64,000 bases of DNA from Paracoccus benzoatiresistens (GCF_026913015.1 NZ_JAPTYD010000010.1:1-64000), one strand, 5' to 3'. Counted from the first letter of the stretch, positions 37,151-46,583 are shown. The notes: a model not told the origin generated them from the sequence alone. A program made the numbers and translations.

Positions 37151-37909
37151 CTATCGCAGCACCCGCCTCAATCCTTCCTGCACCTTGAGCAGCGGTTCAA
37201 GGTAAAGCGCCGCGAGGCCGCCCGCGTCCGCCTGCACCGCCGCGACGCCCGTGTTGATCGCGGCAATCACCCGCCCATGCACCGAATAGAGCGGCACGGC
37301 GATCGATCGCAGGCCCAGTTCGACCTCCTGGTCGATGACGGCGTATCCGTCGCGGCGGGCGGCCTCGATCCGGCCCATGATCTCGTTTGGGTCCGTCAGG
37401 CTGTGCGGCGTTCGCGGCGTCAGGTCCGAGGCCTCGACGAGCGCGCGGGCCTGATCGGCGGGCAGGGCCGCCAGCAGCACGCGCCCCATCGAGGTGCAAT
37501 GCGCGGGCAGCCGCGATCCCGGCATCAGGCCGATCGACATGACCCGACGCTGCGCCGCGCGGGCCAGATATACGATCTCGGTCCCGTCCAGGATCGACAC
37601 CGACGTGGACTGCCCGATCCGGTCCGACAGCTGGTCCAGCCAGGGCTGCACCATCTGCGCCAGCGGCATCGCCGCCAGCGCTCCCATGCCCAACCGCAGC
37701 ACCCGGGCGGTCAGCGTGAAGAACTTGCCGTCGTAATCGGCATAGCCCAGGTCGTGCAGCGTCAGCAGGCAGCGCCGCGCGGTGGCGCGGTCAAGGCCGG
37801 TCGCCTCGGCCACGTCAGAGATCGACATGCGCGGATGTTCGGCGCGAAACGCCTCGATCACCCGCAGGCCCTTGCCCAGTGAACCGATGGTATCCCTCTT
37901 GTTCGCCAT
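37151..37909 (-). CDS. pcaR: IclR-family regulator PcaR
   Basis: 252-residue regulator with an N-terminal winged helix-turn-helix (MSISDVAEATGLDRATARR, about residues 28-46) and an IclR effector domain (about 85-245, with LPAHCTSMGRVLLA). IclR-type PcaR/PcaU proteins respond to 3-oxoadipate or protocatechuate. It is divergent from pcaIJF with a 104-bp gap carrying direct repeats, so it most likely controls pcaIJF. Start at ATG 37909; a GTG at 37915 is an alternative. Confidence 0.88.
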   Translation of the reverse strand: MANKRDTIGSLGKGLRVIEAFRAEHPRMSISDVAEATGLDRATARRCLLTLHDLGYADYDGKFFTLTARVLRLGMGALAAMPLAQMVQPWLDQLSDRIGQSTSVSILDGTEIVYLARAAQRRVMSIGLMPGSRLPAHCTSMGRVLLAALPADQARALVEASDLTPRTPHSLTDPNEIMGRIEAARRDGYAVIDQEVELGLRSIAVPLYSVHGRVIAAINTGVAAVQADAGGLAALYLEPLLKVQEGLRRVLR

Positions 37910-37927
37910 GCGCACAGCTTCTTACAG

Positions 37928-37954
37928 GATGCGAACAAAGATCAAGATGCGAAC
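37928..37954. promoter_or_regulatory. Candidate PcaR operator (direct repeats)
   Basis: GATGCGAAC occurs at 37928-37936 and again at 37946-37954, spaced 18 bp, between pcaR and pcaI. IclR-type pca regulators bind repeated sites containing CGAAC-like elements. Placement upstream of both divergent genes fits. Confidence 0.5.
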
Positions 37955-38013
37955 GGATTTCTTTGCGGAGGTGCCGAAGAGGCCTTAACCCACGGCCAAA
38001 CGCAGGAGGTTTC

Positions 38014-38748
38014 ATGGACAAGCGTATCGCGAGTCTGGCCGCAGCCGTCGCAGGGATCCCCGACGGCGCCACGGTGATGATTGGCGGATTTGGCGGATCT
38101 GGCGCCCCGATCGAACTGATCCACGCTCTGATCGACCGATACCTGGCAACCGGCAGCCCCAAAGACCTGACGGTCATCAACAACAACGCGGGCAACGGCC
38201 ATGTCGGGATCGCCGCGATGATCGAGCAGGGCATGGTCAGAAAGATGATCTGCTCGTTCCCGCGCTCGGCCGACCCTCGCGTCTTCACCGAAAGATACCT
38301 GGCCGGAGAGATCGAGCTGGAACTGGTCCCGCAGGGCACGCTGGCCGAACGCATCCGCGCGGGCGGGGCAGGGATCCCGGCCTTCTATACGCCGACCGGC
38401 TTTGGCACCGATCTGGCGAAGGGCAAGCCGGTCGCAGATTTCGACGGGCGCTCCTATGTCCAGGAACGCTGGCTCAAGGCAGATTTCGCGCTGATCAAGG
38501 CTGAAACCGGCGACACGCTTGGCAACCTGACCTATCGCATGGCGGCGCGGAACTTCGCGCCGATCATGGCGATGGCTGCGGCGCGGACCATCGCGCAGGT
38601 CAGCCGCGCGGTCGAGCCGGGCGGCATCGACCCCGAAGCGGTCGTCACCCCCGGCATCTTCGTCGACGCCATCGTCGCCGTGGCGGACCCCGCGCAGGAA
38701 GAGGATCTCAACCGCGCCAACGCCCATTACCCGCAGGTGCAAGCATGA
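38014..38748 (+). CDS. pcaI: 3-oxoadipate CoA-transferase subunit A
   Basis: Alpha subunit (244 residues) of the enzyme moving CoA from succinyl-CoA to 3-oxoadipate. Family I CoA-transferase features: VMIGGFGGSGAP (about 22-33), NNNAGNGHVG and FYTPTGFGT. AGGAGG ribosome site. Stop overlaps the pcaJ start by 4 bases, giving coupled, stoichiometric subunit synthesis. Confidence 0.95.
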   Translation: MDKRIASLAAAVAGIPDGATVMIGGFGGSGAPIELIHALIDRYLATGSPKDLTVINNNAGNGHVGIAAMIEQGMVRKMICSFPRSADPRVFTERYLAGEIELELVPQGTLAERIRAGGAGIPAFYTPTGFGTDLAKGKPVADFDGRSYVQERWLKADFALIKAETGDTLGNLTYRMAARNFAPIMAMAAARTIAQVSRAVEPGGIDPEAVVTPGIFVDAIVAVADPAQEEDLNRANAHYPQVQA

Positions 38749-39413
38749 CAAAGCTTTCCAACGCCCAGATCGCCTGGCGCGCAGCCCAGGACATCCACGA
38801 CGGCGCCTATGTGAACCTTGGGATCGGCTTCCCCGAGATGGTCGCCCGCTTTCAGCCCGAAGGGCGGCAGGCGATCTTTCACACCGAGAACGGCATCCTC
38901 GGCTTTGGCGAGGCGCCCGCGCCTGGCGAGGAAGACTGGGATCTGATCAACGCGGGCAAGAAGGCCGTGACGATCAAGCCCGGCACGGCCTTCTTCCATC
39001 ATGCCGACAGCTTCGCCATGGTGCGGGGCGGGCATCTGGATGTGGCGATCCTGGGCGCCTACCAGGTCGCGCAGAACGGCGATCTGGCGAACTGGTCCAC
39101 CGGCCCCAAGGGCGTGCCTGCCGTGGGCGGCGCGATGGATCTGGTCCATGGCGCGAAACGCGTGGCCGTCATCACCGATCACGTCACCAAGGACGGCAAG
39201 CCCAAGCTGGTGGAACGCTGCACCCTGCCTCTGACCGGGGTGGGCTGCGTCACCCGCATCTATACCTCGCTGGCGGTGGTGGACATCGAAGGCGGCCGCT
39301 TCGTGCTGCGCGAGAAGCTGGCCGCCGTCAGCCTTGACGAACTGCAATCCCTGACCGGCGCGCCGCTGCATCTGGACGGCGCGGTGGCCGACCTGACCGT
39401 CCCCGAGGTATGA
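38745..39413 (+). CDS. pcaJ: 3-oxoadipate CoA-transferase subunit B
   Basis: Beta subunit (222 residues). Carries the catalytic glutamate in [13 protein letters not shown] (about residue 46) and the [10 protein letters not shown] opening. Together with PcaI it forms 3-oxoadipyl-CoA from 3-oxoadipate. pcaF starts one base after its stop. Confidence 0.95.
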   Translation: MTKLSNAQIAWRAAQDIHDGAYVNLGIGFPEMVARFQPEGRQAIFHTENGILGFGEAPAPGEEDWDLINAGKKAVTIKPGTAFFHHADSFAMVRGGHLDVAILGAYQVAQNGDLANWSTGPKGVPAVGGAMDLVHGAKRVAVITDHVTKDGKPKLVERCTLPLTGVGCVTRIYTSLAVVDIEGGRFVLREKLAAVSLDELQSLTGAPLHLDGAVADLTVPEV

Positions 39414-39414
39414 G

Positions 39415-40617
39415 ATGACCGAAGCCTTTATCTGCGATTACATCCGCACGCCCATCGGCCGCTTTGGCGGGGCGCTGTCTTCGGTGCGCGCCGATGACCT
39501 GGGGGCCATTCCCTTGCGGGCGCTGATGGCGCGCAACCCGGGCATGGACTGGCAGGCAGTTGACGACGTGATCTATGGCTGCGCCAACCAGGCGGGCGAG
39601 GACAACCGCAACGTGGCGCGCATGTCCTCGCTGCTGGCCGGTCTTCCGGTCGAGGTTCCGGGCACCACCATCAACCGCCTCTGCGGCTCGGGCATGGACG
39701 CGGTGATCGCGGCCGCCCGCGCCATCAAGGCGGGCGAGGCCGATCTGATGATCGCGGGCGGGGTCGAGTCGATGTCGCGCGCGCCCTTCGTGATGCCCAA
39801 GGCGGAAAGCGCCTTCAGCCGCAGCAACGCGGTTTACGACACCACCATCGGCTGGCGCTTCGTCAATCCGCTGATGGAGGCGCGATACGGCGTCGATTCG
39901 ATGCCCGAGACGGCCGAGAACGTGGCCGAGGATTTCGCCATCAGCCGCGCCGACCAGGATGCCTTTGCGCTGCGTTCGCAGCAGAAGGCGGCGGCAGCGC
40001 AGGCCAACGGGCGCCTGGCGCAGGAAATCACCCCGGTGGACATCCCGCAGCGCAAGGGCGATCCGAAACGGGTAGACCGCGACGAACACCCGCGCGAAAC
40101 GACGGCGGAGGCGCTGGCAGGCCTGAAGGCGCCGTTCCGCAAGGGCGGCACGGTGACGGCGGGCAACGCCTCGGGCGTGAATGACGGGGCGGCGGCGCTG
40201 ATCCTGGCCTCCGAGGCCGCGGCACGGCGGCACGGGCTGACGCCGATCGCCCGGGTGCTGGGCGGGGCCGTGGCGGGCGTTCCCCCGCGCATCATGGGCT
40301 ACGGCCCGGCCCCGGCATCAAGGAAGCTGATGGCGCGGCTGGGGCTGGCCCAGGCCGACTTCGACGTGATCGAACTGAACGAGGCCTTTGCGAGCCAGGG
40401 GCTTGCCACGCTGCGCGACCTTGGCATTGCCGACGATGATCCGCGGGTGAACCCGAACGGCGGGGCCATCGCGCTTGGCCATCCGCTGGGCATGTCAGGC
40501 GCGCGCATCACCGGCACGGCGGCGCTGGAACTGCAACGGACCGGCGGCAGGCGATCTCTCTCCACCATGTGCATCGGCGTGGGGCAGGGCATCGCGGTCG
40601 CACTGGAAAGGGTGTAA
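39415..40617 (+). CDS. pcaF: 3-oxoadipyl-CoA thiolase
   Basis: Thiolase (400 residues) splitting 3-oxoadipyl-CoA into succinyl-CoA and acetyl-CoA, the last step of the beta-ketoadipate pathway. Catalytic residues: Cys in [12 protein letters not shown] (about residue 90), His in [16 protein letters not shown] (about 356) and Cys in [11 protein letters not shown] (about 386). Third gene of pcaIJF. Confidence 0.95.
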   Translation: MTEAFICDYIRTPIGRFGGALSSVRADDLGAIPLRALMARNPGMDWQAVDDVIYGCANQAGEDNRNVARMSSLLAGLPVEVPGTTINRLCGSGMDAVIAAARAIKAGEADLMIAGGVESMSRAPFVMPKAESAFSRSNAVYDTTIGWRFVNPLMEARYGVDSMPETAENVAEDFAISRADQDAFALRSQQKAAAAQANGRLAQEITPVDIPQRKGDPKRVDRDEHPRETTAEALAGLKAPFRKGGTVTAGNASGVNDGAAALILASEAAARRHGLTPIARVLGGAVAGVPPRIMGYGPAPASRKLMARLGLAQADFDVIELNEAFASQGLATLRDLGIADDDPRVNPNGGAIALGHPLGMSGARITGTAALELQRTGGRRSLSTMCIGVGQGIAVALERV

Positions 40618-40644
40618 GGACGTAACTCGAGGAAAGGGCCTACC

Positions 40645-41487
40645 ATGACCAATCCCTGCATCATCTGCGTGGCCATCACCGGATCGCTGCCGACCAAGGA
40701 CAACAACCCCGCCGTGCCGATCACGATCGAGGAACAGATCGAATCCACGCACGAGGCATTCGAGGCTGGCGCAACCATCGCGCATTGCCATGTCCGCGAC
40801 GATGACGGGAAACCCACCAGCGACCCCGACCGCTTTGCGCGGCTGAAGGAAGGGTTGGAGAAGCATTGCCCCGGCATGATCGTGCAACTGTCCACCGGCG
40901 GGCGGTCCGGTGCGGGCCAGGCCCGGGGCGGGATGCTGCCGCTGCGGCCCGACATGGCGTCATTGTCGGTGGGGTCGAACAACTTTCCGACGCGCGTCTA
41001 CGAGAACCCGCCCGATCTGGTGGACTGGCTGGCGGCCGGGATGCTGGCCCATGACATCAAGCCGGAGATCGAGGCCTTCGACCTGTCCCACATCCTCAAG
41101 GCGCACGGAATGTGGAAGGCGGGGCAGATCAGGGACCGGCCCTATGTGCAGTTCGTGATGGGCGTGAAGAACGCCATGCCCGCCGACCGCGAGGTGTTCG
41201 ATTACTATGTCCACACCGTCCGGCGCCTGTTCGGCGAGGATGCGCCGTGGTGCGCGGCGGGCATCGGGCCGAACCAGATCGTGCTGAACGAATGGGCCAT
41301 CGGCGCGGGCGGTCATGCCCGGACGGGGCTGGAGGATAACGTGCGCCTGGACCGCGAACGGCTGGCCCCGTCGAACGCGGCCCTGGTCCGGCGCGCGGCC
41401 GAGATCGCCGCGAAACACGGCCGTTCCGTCGCGACCTGGCAGCAGGCGCGCCGGATCCTGGGGCTGAGGATGCCTCGGGCGGCATAG
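40645..41487 (+). CDS. BKACE-family beta-keto acid cleavage enzyme (DUF849)
   Basis: 280-residue zinc enzyme of the beta-keto acid cleavage (Kce-like) family. Metal-binding His pair in TIAHCHVRDDDG (about residues 46-48) and an ending motif GLEDNVRLDRERLAPSNAALV are typical. Members transfer an acetyl unit from acetyl-CoA to a beta-keto acid, giving acetoacetate and a new CoA ester. In this place, 27 bases after pcaF with its own AGGAAAGG site, 3-oxoadipate would be an obvious substrate, yielding succinyl-CoA and acetoacetate (inference). It might also serve another aromatic-derived keto acid. Confidence 0.85.
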   Translation: MTNPCIICVAITGSLPTKDNNPAVPITIEEQIESTHEAFEAGATIAHCHVRDDDGKPTSDPDRFARLKEGLEKHCPGMIVQLSTGGRSGAGQARGGMLPLRPDMASLSVGSNNFPTRVYENPPDLVDWLAAGMLAHDIKPEIEAFDLSHILKAHGMWKAGQIRDRPYVQFVMGVKNAMPADREVFDYYVHTVRRLFGEDAPWCAAGIGPNQIVLNEWAIGAGGHARTGLEDNVRLDRERLAPSNAALVRRAAEIAAKHGRSVATWQQARRILGLRMPRAA

Positions 41488-41542
41488 GCAAACCATAACC
41501 GGAGGGATATAGGATCCGGTGCAAATGTCATGCCCCAGGATA

Positions 41543-41586
41543 AGTGTCGCGCATTGTCTCATCGCCCCGGCATGATAGTGTCGCGC
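41543..41586. promoter_or_regulatory. Direct repeats upstream of pcaK
   Basis: AGTGTCGCGC appears at 41543-41552 and 41577-41586, 34 bp apart (about three helical turns), in the 176-bp gap before pcaK. A regulator-binding site is likely, cognate protein unknown. A separate promoter for pcaK is implied. Confidence 0.4.
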
Positions 41587-41663
41587 GGGGGATGAGGGCG
41601 GCCGCTGGTCGCGGCAGCGGGTCAAGGGAGCCTGTCGCCATCCCCCATGGGAAGGAGACAAAC

Positions 41664-42923
41664 TTGACACCAACCTCTTACGGCGCCGCGCGCGCTGTCG
41701 CGGTCCTGTGCTGGATCGCCGTTGTCCTGGACGGTTTCGACCTGGTCGTCCTGGGGGCGCTGATCCCCACGCTGACGGGCGGCGAACTGCCCTGGATGAC
41801 CCCGGCGCAGGCGACCTTCGTATCCACCATCAGCCTTGTGGGCATGACGCTGGGGGCGCTGTCCATCGGCATCGCGACCGACTGGCTTGGCCGGCGCAAG
41901 GTGATGATCTTTGCCGTTCTGGTCTTTTCGCTGCTGACGCTGGCCTGTGCCTTTGCGCAGGATTATGTCCAGCTTGGCATCTTCCGCTTCCTGGCGGGCT
42001 TCGGCCTTGGCGGCTGCCTGCCCACGGCCATCGCCATGGTGACCGAGTTTTCCAGCGGCCGGGCGGGCAAGGCCTCGACCACGGTGATGACGGGCTATCA
42101 CGTGGGGGCGGTGTCCACGGCATTGCTGGGCCTGCTGGTCCTGCCCTCGCTGGGTTGGCGGGCGATGTTCGCGGTCGGCGCCATTCCGGGCTTCATCCTG
42201 GCGCCCATCATGTACCGGATGCTGCCGGAATCACCGTCCTTCCTGATCGCCACCGGGCGCCGCGCCGAGGCCGAGGCCATCGCCGCGCGCCACGGCCTGG
42301 ACCTGCCCGACGCGACCCCGGCCCCCGAGGAACGCACATCCCTGGCCACGCTGTTCCGCGGCCAGTTCCTGCGCAATTCGATCGCGATCTGCGTGACCTC
42401 GTTCATGGGCCTGCTGCTGGTCTATGCGCTGAACACCTGGCTTCCCAAGCTGATGGTGGCGGCGGGTTACAGCCTGACCGGCGGGCTGTGGCTGCTGCTG
42501 CTGCTGAATGCGGGTGCGATCTGCGGGCTGCTGGTGGCGGGCCGGGTGGGCGACCGCATCGGGCTGAAGGTCGCGGCTGTCGCCTGGTTCCTGTGCGGGG
42601 GCATCCTGCTGGCGGTGCTGTCGATCCGGATGGGGCCGGTGCTGCTTTATCCGATGGTGTTCCTGACGGGCTGCTTCGTTTTCTCGGCGCAGGTGCTGGT
42701 CTATGCCTTCGTGGCCTCGAACTATCCGCCGGGCGTGCGGGCGACGGCGCTTGGCGTGGCGGCGGGCGTCGGGCGTCTTGGGGCCATCGCCGGGCCGCTG
42801 GTCGGCGGCACGCTGGTGTCGATGGAACTGGGGCACCCTTGGGGCTTCTATGTCTTCGCGGTTGTGGGCCTGCTGGGCGCACTGGCGCTGGTGCAGTCAA
42901 CCGTCATCCGCCAGAAGGTGTGA
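41664..42923 (+). CDS. pcaK: AAHS-family aromatic acid transporter PcaK
   Basis: MFS proton symporter (419 residues, twelve predicted helices), probably for 4-hydroxybenzoate and protocatechuate. Family marks: LDGFDLVVLGALIP in helix 1, GIATDWLGRRKVM in the 2-3 loop, FRFLAGFGLGGCLP in helix 4. The start is a TTG with AAGGAG 6 bases upstream; no suitable ATG lies in frame nearby. A second AAHS transporter, BenK, is encoded at 57166-58494. Confidence 0.88.
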   Translation: MTPTSYGAARAVAVLCWIAVVLDGFDLVVLGALIPTLTGGELPWMTPAQATFVSTISLVGMTLGALSIGIATDWLGRRKVMIFAVLVFSLLTLACAFAQDYVQLGIFRFLAGFGLGGCLPTAIAMVTEFSSGRAGKASTTVMTGYHVGAVSTALLGLLVLPSLGWRAMFAVGAIPGFILAPIMYRMLPESPSFLIATGRRAEAEAIAARHGLDLPDATPAPEERTSLATLFRGQFLRNSIAICVTSFMGLLLVYALNTWLPKLMVAAGYSLTGGLWLLLLLNAGAICGLLVAGRVGDRIGLKVAAVAWFLCGGILLAVLSIRMGPVLLYPMVFLTGCFVFSAQVLVYAFVASNYPPGVRATALGVAAGVGRLGAIAGPLVGGTLVSMELGHPWGFYVFAVVGLLGALALVQSTVIRQKV

Positions 42924-42930
42924 CGGGGAA

Positions 42931-42951
42931 GGGGCGCCAAGGCGCCCCTTT
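42931..42951. terminator. Bidirectional terminator between pcaK and pcaB
   Basis: GGGGCGCC (42931-42938), AA loop, GGCGCCCC (42941-42948), then TTT. It lies in the 31-bp gap between convergent genes and can end both; the U run is short. Confidence 0.7.
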
Positions 42952-42954
42952 CTG

Positions 42955-44013
42955 CTATTCCGGCGTGCCGATCCGCCTGACCTGACCGGCAAGCCGGATC
43001 GCCGCCGCCAAGGCGCGCCCCGTGGCCTGCGCCATCTGCGGCAGCACCATCCATTCCAGCGCCCAGGCCGCGCCCGACCGTTCCTGTTCATGGACCATGG
43101 CCTGATGCAGGGCCGAGACCTGCACTGCGTTGACCCTTGCCAGCGTCACCAGCAGTTCCGCCAGAACCGGGTTCTGCTTGTGCGCCATGGCCGACGACGT
43201 GCCGCCGCCGGACAGCTCGATCTCTGCAATCCCCTGCTGTGCCATCAGCGCCACGTCCTGACCCATCTTGCCCAGGGTTCCCGTGACCAGCGACAAGAGG
43301 CCCGCAAATTCCGCCACCCCGTCGCGCATCGCGTGCCAGGCGCGGGCCGGATTTTCCAGCCCAAGCGCCGTGGCCATGTCCGCCGCCACGGCCTCCGCCT
43401 TGTCGCGCAGATCCCTGCGGTCGCCCGAGGCGCCGCCCAGTTGCAGCCGAACGATGCGGGGGCGTGCCTCGGCGATGCGGGCGCGGTGGTCGGCCAGGGG
43501 CAGCAGCCAGGGCGCGATCCGGTCGCGGACGGTGATTTCGGTCGCGGCCTGCATCCGGGTGCGGCCCATCAGGGGGCGGTCGCCGAAGCGGGTGCCCAGA
43601 TCCTCCAGCGCCGCGGCCAGTTGCGCCAGCCGGGCATCGACCAGCGTCAGCGTGTCGCGCATGGCAAGCGCGGCCGCCGTGTCGATCACGTCCTGCGAGG
43701 TCGCGCCCTTGTGGACGGCATCCGCCGCATCCCCTGCCGCCGCCTTGATCTGCCTGACCAGACGCGGCACGACGACGCCGTCCTGTCCGGTTCCCGCGCG
43801 CAGGTCGTCCATGTCGAACGCGGTCTGTTCGGCAGCCTTGGCTGCAGTCTCGGCCCGTGCGCTGTCGGCCAGTCCCGCCCGGCCAAGCGCGCGGCTGAAG
43901 GCAGCCTCGAAGGCGCGCATCCCGGCCATCTGGGCCTGGGGCGACCACAGCGCGGCCATGTCGGGATCCGCGAAAAGCCCGCCCAGCCAGGGATGGTCGA
44001 AAACGTCAGTCAT
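42955..44013 (-). CDS. pcaB: 3-carboxy-cis,cis-muconate cycloisomerase
   Basis: 352-residue member of the fumarase/aspartase superfamily that lactonises 3-carboxymuconate to 4-carboxymuconolactone. Signature SSAMAHKQNPVLAE (about residues 256-269) and GATSQDVIDT are present. It is shorter than many PcaB proteins (about 450), as in other alphaproteobacterial forms. Start at 44013 (MTDVFDHPWLGG) follows GGGGCAGG. Last gene of the pcaDCHGB operon, 63 bases after pcaG. Confidence 0.92.
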   Translation of the reverse strand: MTDVFDHPWLGGLFADPDMAALWSPQAQMAGMRAFEAAFSRALGRAGLADSARAETAAKAAEQTAFDMDDLRAGTGQDGVVVPRLVRQIKAAAGDAADAVHKGATSQDVIDTAAALAMRDTLTLVDARLAQLAAALEDLGTRFGDRPLMGRTRMQAATEITVRDRIAPWLLPLADHRARIAEARPRIVRLQLGGASGDRRDLRDKAEAVAADMATALGLENPARAWHAMRDGVAEFAGLLSLVTGTLGKMGQDVALMAQQGIAEIELSGGGTSSAMAHKQNPVLAELLVTLARVNAVQVSALHQAMVHEQERSGAAWALEWMVLPQMAQATGRALAAAIRLAGQVRRIGTPE

Positions 44014-44076
44014 GTCCTGCCCCATGCAAAAGGGCGCGGCCACCGGGGACCGCGCCGTAAAGGTTGCAACGATTTC

Positions 44077-44676
44077 TCAGATGTCCAGGAACACCGTCTC
44101 GCCCTCGCCTTGCAGGCGGATGTCGAAGCGGTACCTGCCTTCGCCGATCTTCTTCGCGATCAGCGTGTCCACGCGCGGGCGCTGTTCGATGCGGGCCAGC
44201 AGGGGATCGCCCTCATTGTCCTCGTCCTCGAAATAGATGCGGGTCTGCAGGCCGATATTGATCCCCCGCGCCACGATCCAAAGCGAGATATGCGGCGCGA
44301 AGGCCCTGCCATAGCGTGACGGCACCGGGCCGGGCTTGACGGTGCGCAGGGTGAATTCGCCGGTCACCGCGTCGGCGGCAAAGCGGCAATGGCCGCTGAC
44401 CGCCGGATCGGCGCCGTCCTGGCCCGGAAACCTGCCCGCGCTATCCGCCTGCCAGCTTTCGATCAGCGCATCGCGCAGCGCCCAGTCGGTGCCGTCATGG
44501 ACGGAGCCCACGATCTCGATGACCTCACCCCTGGCGCCGTCGGAAATGGGGGATACCCCGATCTCCTCGTCATAATAGCCGGCGTTCCCGGCATAGGTCG
44601 GCATCAGCCCGATATGGACATAGGGGCCCGCGGTCTGGGACGGCGTTTCGGGTTGGTGGTTCAGCGGTTGCACCAT
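44077..44676 (-). CDS. pcaG: Protocatechuate 3,4-dioxygenase alpha subunit
   Basis: 199-residue alpha subunit of intradiol dioxygenase. Typical opening ETPSQTAGPYVHIGL and central GDPLLARIEQ. Alpha subunits lack the iron ligands and pair with PcaH. Start ATG is one base after the pcaH stop, so expression is coupled. Confidence 0.95.
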   Translation of the reverse strand: MVQPLNHQPETPSQTAGPYVHIGLMPTYAGNAGYYDEEIGVSPISDGARGEVIEIVGSVHDGTDWALRDALIESWQADSAGRFPGQDGADPAVSGHCRFAADAVTGEFTLRTVKPGPVPSRYGRAFAPHISLWIVARGINIGLQTRIYFEDEDNEGDPLLARIEQRPRVDTLIAKKIGEGRYRFDIRLQGEGETVFLDI

Positions 44677-44677
44677 C

Positions 44678-45406
44678 TTACATCCCCTCGGGCTTGTTCT
44701 CGAACATGGTCTGGCGGCGGCCCCGCAGCACGATGTCGAACTTGTAGGCCAGGAAATCCAGCCGCCGCGAATGCGCCATGTCCAGCGGCGCCACCAGCCG
44801 GTCAAGCTGGGATCGGTTGCGGATCGTCGCGGCGATGGGACACAGCGGGATCAGCGGATCGCCCTCGAAATACATCTGGGTGATCAGGCGCTGGCCGAAG
44901 CTGTGCCCGAAGACCGAGATGTGGATATGCATCGGCCGCCAGTCGTTCCCGCGGTTCGGCCAGGGATAGGCGCCCGGACGGATGGTCAGGAACTGGTAGT
45001 ATCCGTTCTCGTCCGTGAGCGTCCGCCCGCAGCCGCCGAAGTTCGGATCCAGCGGGGCCAGATAGGTGTCCTTCTTGTGGCGGTAACGGCCCCCGGCATT
45101 GGCCTGCCAGATCTCCACGAGCGTGTTCGGGACGGCGCGGTTGTTCTCGTCCAGCACGCGGCCATGCATCAGGATGCGCTCGCCCACGGCGGGGGCGGCG
45201 CCCTTGGTCCAGTTCAGGATCAGGTTGTTGTCCAGCGGGCCGAAGCTGGAATGCCCGAAGGTCGGGCCGGTTTCCTCGGACGGGCCGGATTCCAGCGACA
45301 GAAGCGGCTGGTGGGGCGAGCGCGCGACCGAGGTCTTGTAGTCGGGCCAGAAGGGTTCGGGATGCATCTCGCGGTCGCGCGGGATCAGCGGGCCAAGATC
45401 GTTCAT
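44678..45406 (-). CDS. pcaH: Protocatechuate 3,4-dioxygenase beta subunit
   Basis: 242-residue catalytic subunit opening protocatechuate to 3-carboxy-cis,cis-muconate with Fe(III). Intradiol signature LVEIWQANAGGRYRHKKD (about 99-116), tyrosine ligand region and the double-His iron site in RPMHIHISVFG. Its start overlaps the pcaC stop by 4 bases. Confidence 0.95.
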   Translation of the reverse strand: MNDLGPLIPRDREMHPEPFWPDYKTSVARSPHQPLLSLESGPSEETGPTFGHSSFGPLDNNLILNWTKGAAPAVGERILMHGRVLDENNRAVPNTLVEIWQANAGGRYRHKKDTYLAPLDPNFGGCGRTLTDENGYYQFLTIRPGAYPWPNRGNDWRPMHIHISVFGHSFGQRLITQMYFEGDPLIPLCPIAATIRNRSQLDRLVAPLDMAHSRRLDFLAYKFDIVLRGRRQTMFENKPEGM

Positions 45407-45786
45407 TCGGATGCCGCCTCCATCTCGGCATAGGTCTGCTTTGCCAGCTTGATGGCGTGGTTCGCGCGGGGAACGCCGGCATAGATGGCAACATGCTGGA
45501 ACGCCTCCATAACGTCGCGCTTGGACGCGCCGGTGCGGGCGGTGGCCCGGACATGCATGGGAATTTCCTCGAAGTTGCCGGTCGCGGCCAGCAGGGCCAG
45601 CGTCAGCATCGAGCGTTCGCGTTTCGTGATCGCGTCGGACGACCAGACGGTCCCCCAGGCGGATTCGGTGATCAGGTCCTGGAAGGGCTGGTCCAGATCG
45701 GATTTCGCGGCCTCGGCCCGGTCCACATGGGCGTCGCCCAGAACCGCGCGGCGGGTCTGCATTCCTCGCGCGTGACGGTCGATCAT
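45403..45786 (-). CDS. pcaC: 4-carboxymuconolactone decarboxylase
   Basis: 127-residue CMD enzyme converting 4-carboxymuconolactone to 3-oxoadipate enol-lactone. Family residues in RERSMLTLALLAA and ARTGASKRDVMEAFQHVAIYAGVPRA (active-site His near residue 98). Single-domain, not fused to PcaD as in some actinobacteria. Overlaps pcaD and pcaH by 4 bases each. Confidence 0.95.
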   Translation of the reverse strand: MIDRHARGMQTRRAVLGDAHVDRAEAAKSDLDQPFQDLITESAWGTVWSSDAITKRERSMLTLALLAATGNFEEIPMHVRATARTGASKRDVMEAFQHVAIYAGVPRANHAIKLAKQTYAEMEAASE

Positions 45787-46568
45787 GAGGCGGTCCTTTC
45801 AAGAAAATCGGTCAGCAGCCTGGCGGTGGCCTGGGGCTGTTCGACGCAGGGGATGTGGCCCGCGTCGGGGATGATGTGGAATTCCGCCCTGCACAATTTG
45901 GCGGTCGCGCGGACCAGATCGGGCGGGGTGGACCCGTCCTGGTCGCCCGCAATCGCCATGACAGGCAGTCGCAGCGCGCGGGTGGATTCGGTCAGGTCCG
46001 CGCCCGCGATGGCCGCGCAGCAGCCGGTATAGCCCGCCACGCTGGTGCGGGTCAGCATGTTGCGCCACAGGGCGAATTCAGGGTTGGCGGCGCGGAAGGC
46101 GGGTGTGAACCAGCGCTCCAGGATCGGGTCCGCCAGGGCCTCCACACCGCCCGCGTTGATCGCGTCGATGCGGTCCTGCCACATCTGCGCCGTTCCGATC
46201 TGCGCCGCCGTGTCCATCAGCACAAGCGCGCGGAGCAGGTCGGGCCGCCTGGCCGCAAGGCCCTGGCCGATCAGCCCGCCGATCGACAGGCCGACGAAGG
46301 TGATGTCCGTCAGTCCAAGGCCGTCGCACAGGCCTTCGACATCGGCGACCAGCTGGTCAAGCGTATAGGGCGCGGGCGTGGCGTCCGACAGCCCGTGGCC
46401 GCGCTTGTCGAAGCGGACGATCCGCAGCCCGGCGGGCAGCAAGGGCAACAGCGCGTCCCAGACCCGCAGGTCGGTGCCCAGCGAATTGGCAAGCATCAGG
46501 ACGCGGCCATCGCGCGGACCTTCGTCGCGGATGTGCAAGGTGATGCCGGATGTGGAAATGGTCTGCAT
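45783..46568 (-). CDS. pcaD: 3-oxoadipate enol-lactonase (pca branch)
   Basis: 261-residue alpha/beta-hydrolase giving 3-oxoadipate. Nucleophile in FVGLSIGGLIG (Ser near 95), oxyanion region LANSLGTDLRVWD and late GDQD and AGHIP with the acid and His. First gene of pcaDCHGB, divergent from pcaQ across 88 bp with PcaQ-like sites. A paralogue, CatD, is encoded at 58556-59359. Confidence 0.93.
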   Translation of the reverse strand: MQTISTSGITLHIRDEGPRDGRVLMLANSLGTDLRVWDALLPLLPAGLRIVRFDKRGHGLSDATPAPYTLDQLVADVEGLCDGLGLTDITFVGLSIGGLIGQGLAARRPDLLRALVLMDTAAQIGTAQMWQDRIDAINAGGVEALADPILERWFTPAFRAANPEFALWRNMLTRTSVAGYTGCCAAIAGADLTESTRALRLPVMAIAGDQDGSTPPDLVRATAKLCRAEFHIIPDAGHIPCVEQPQATARLLTDFLERTAS

Positions 46569-46583
46569 TCTCGTTCCCCCTGC

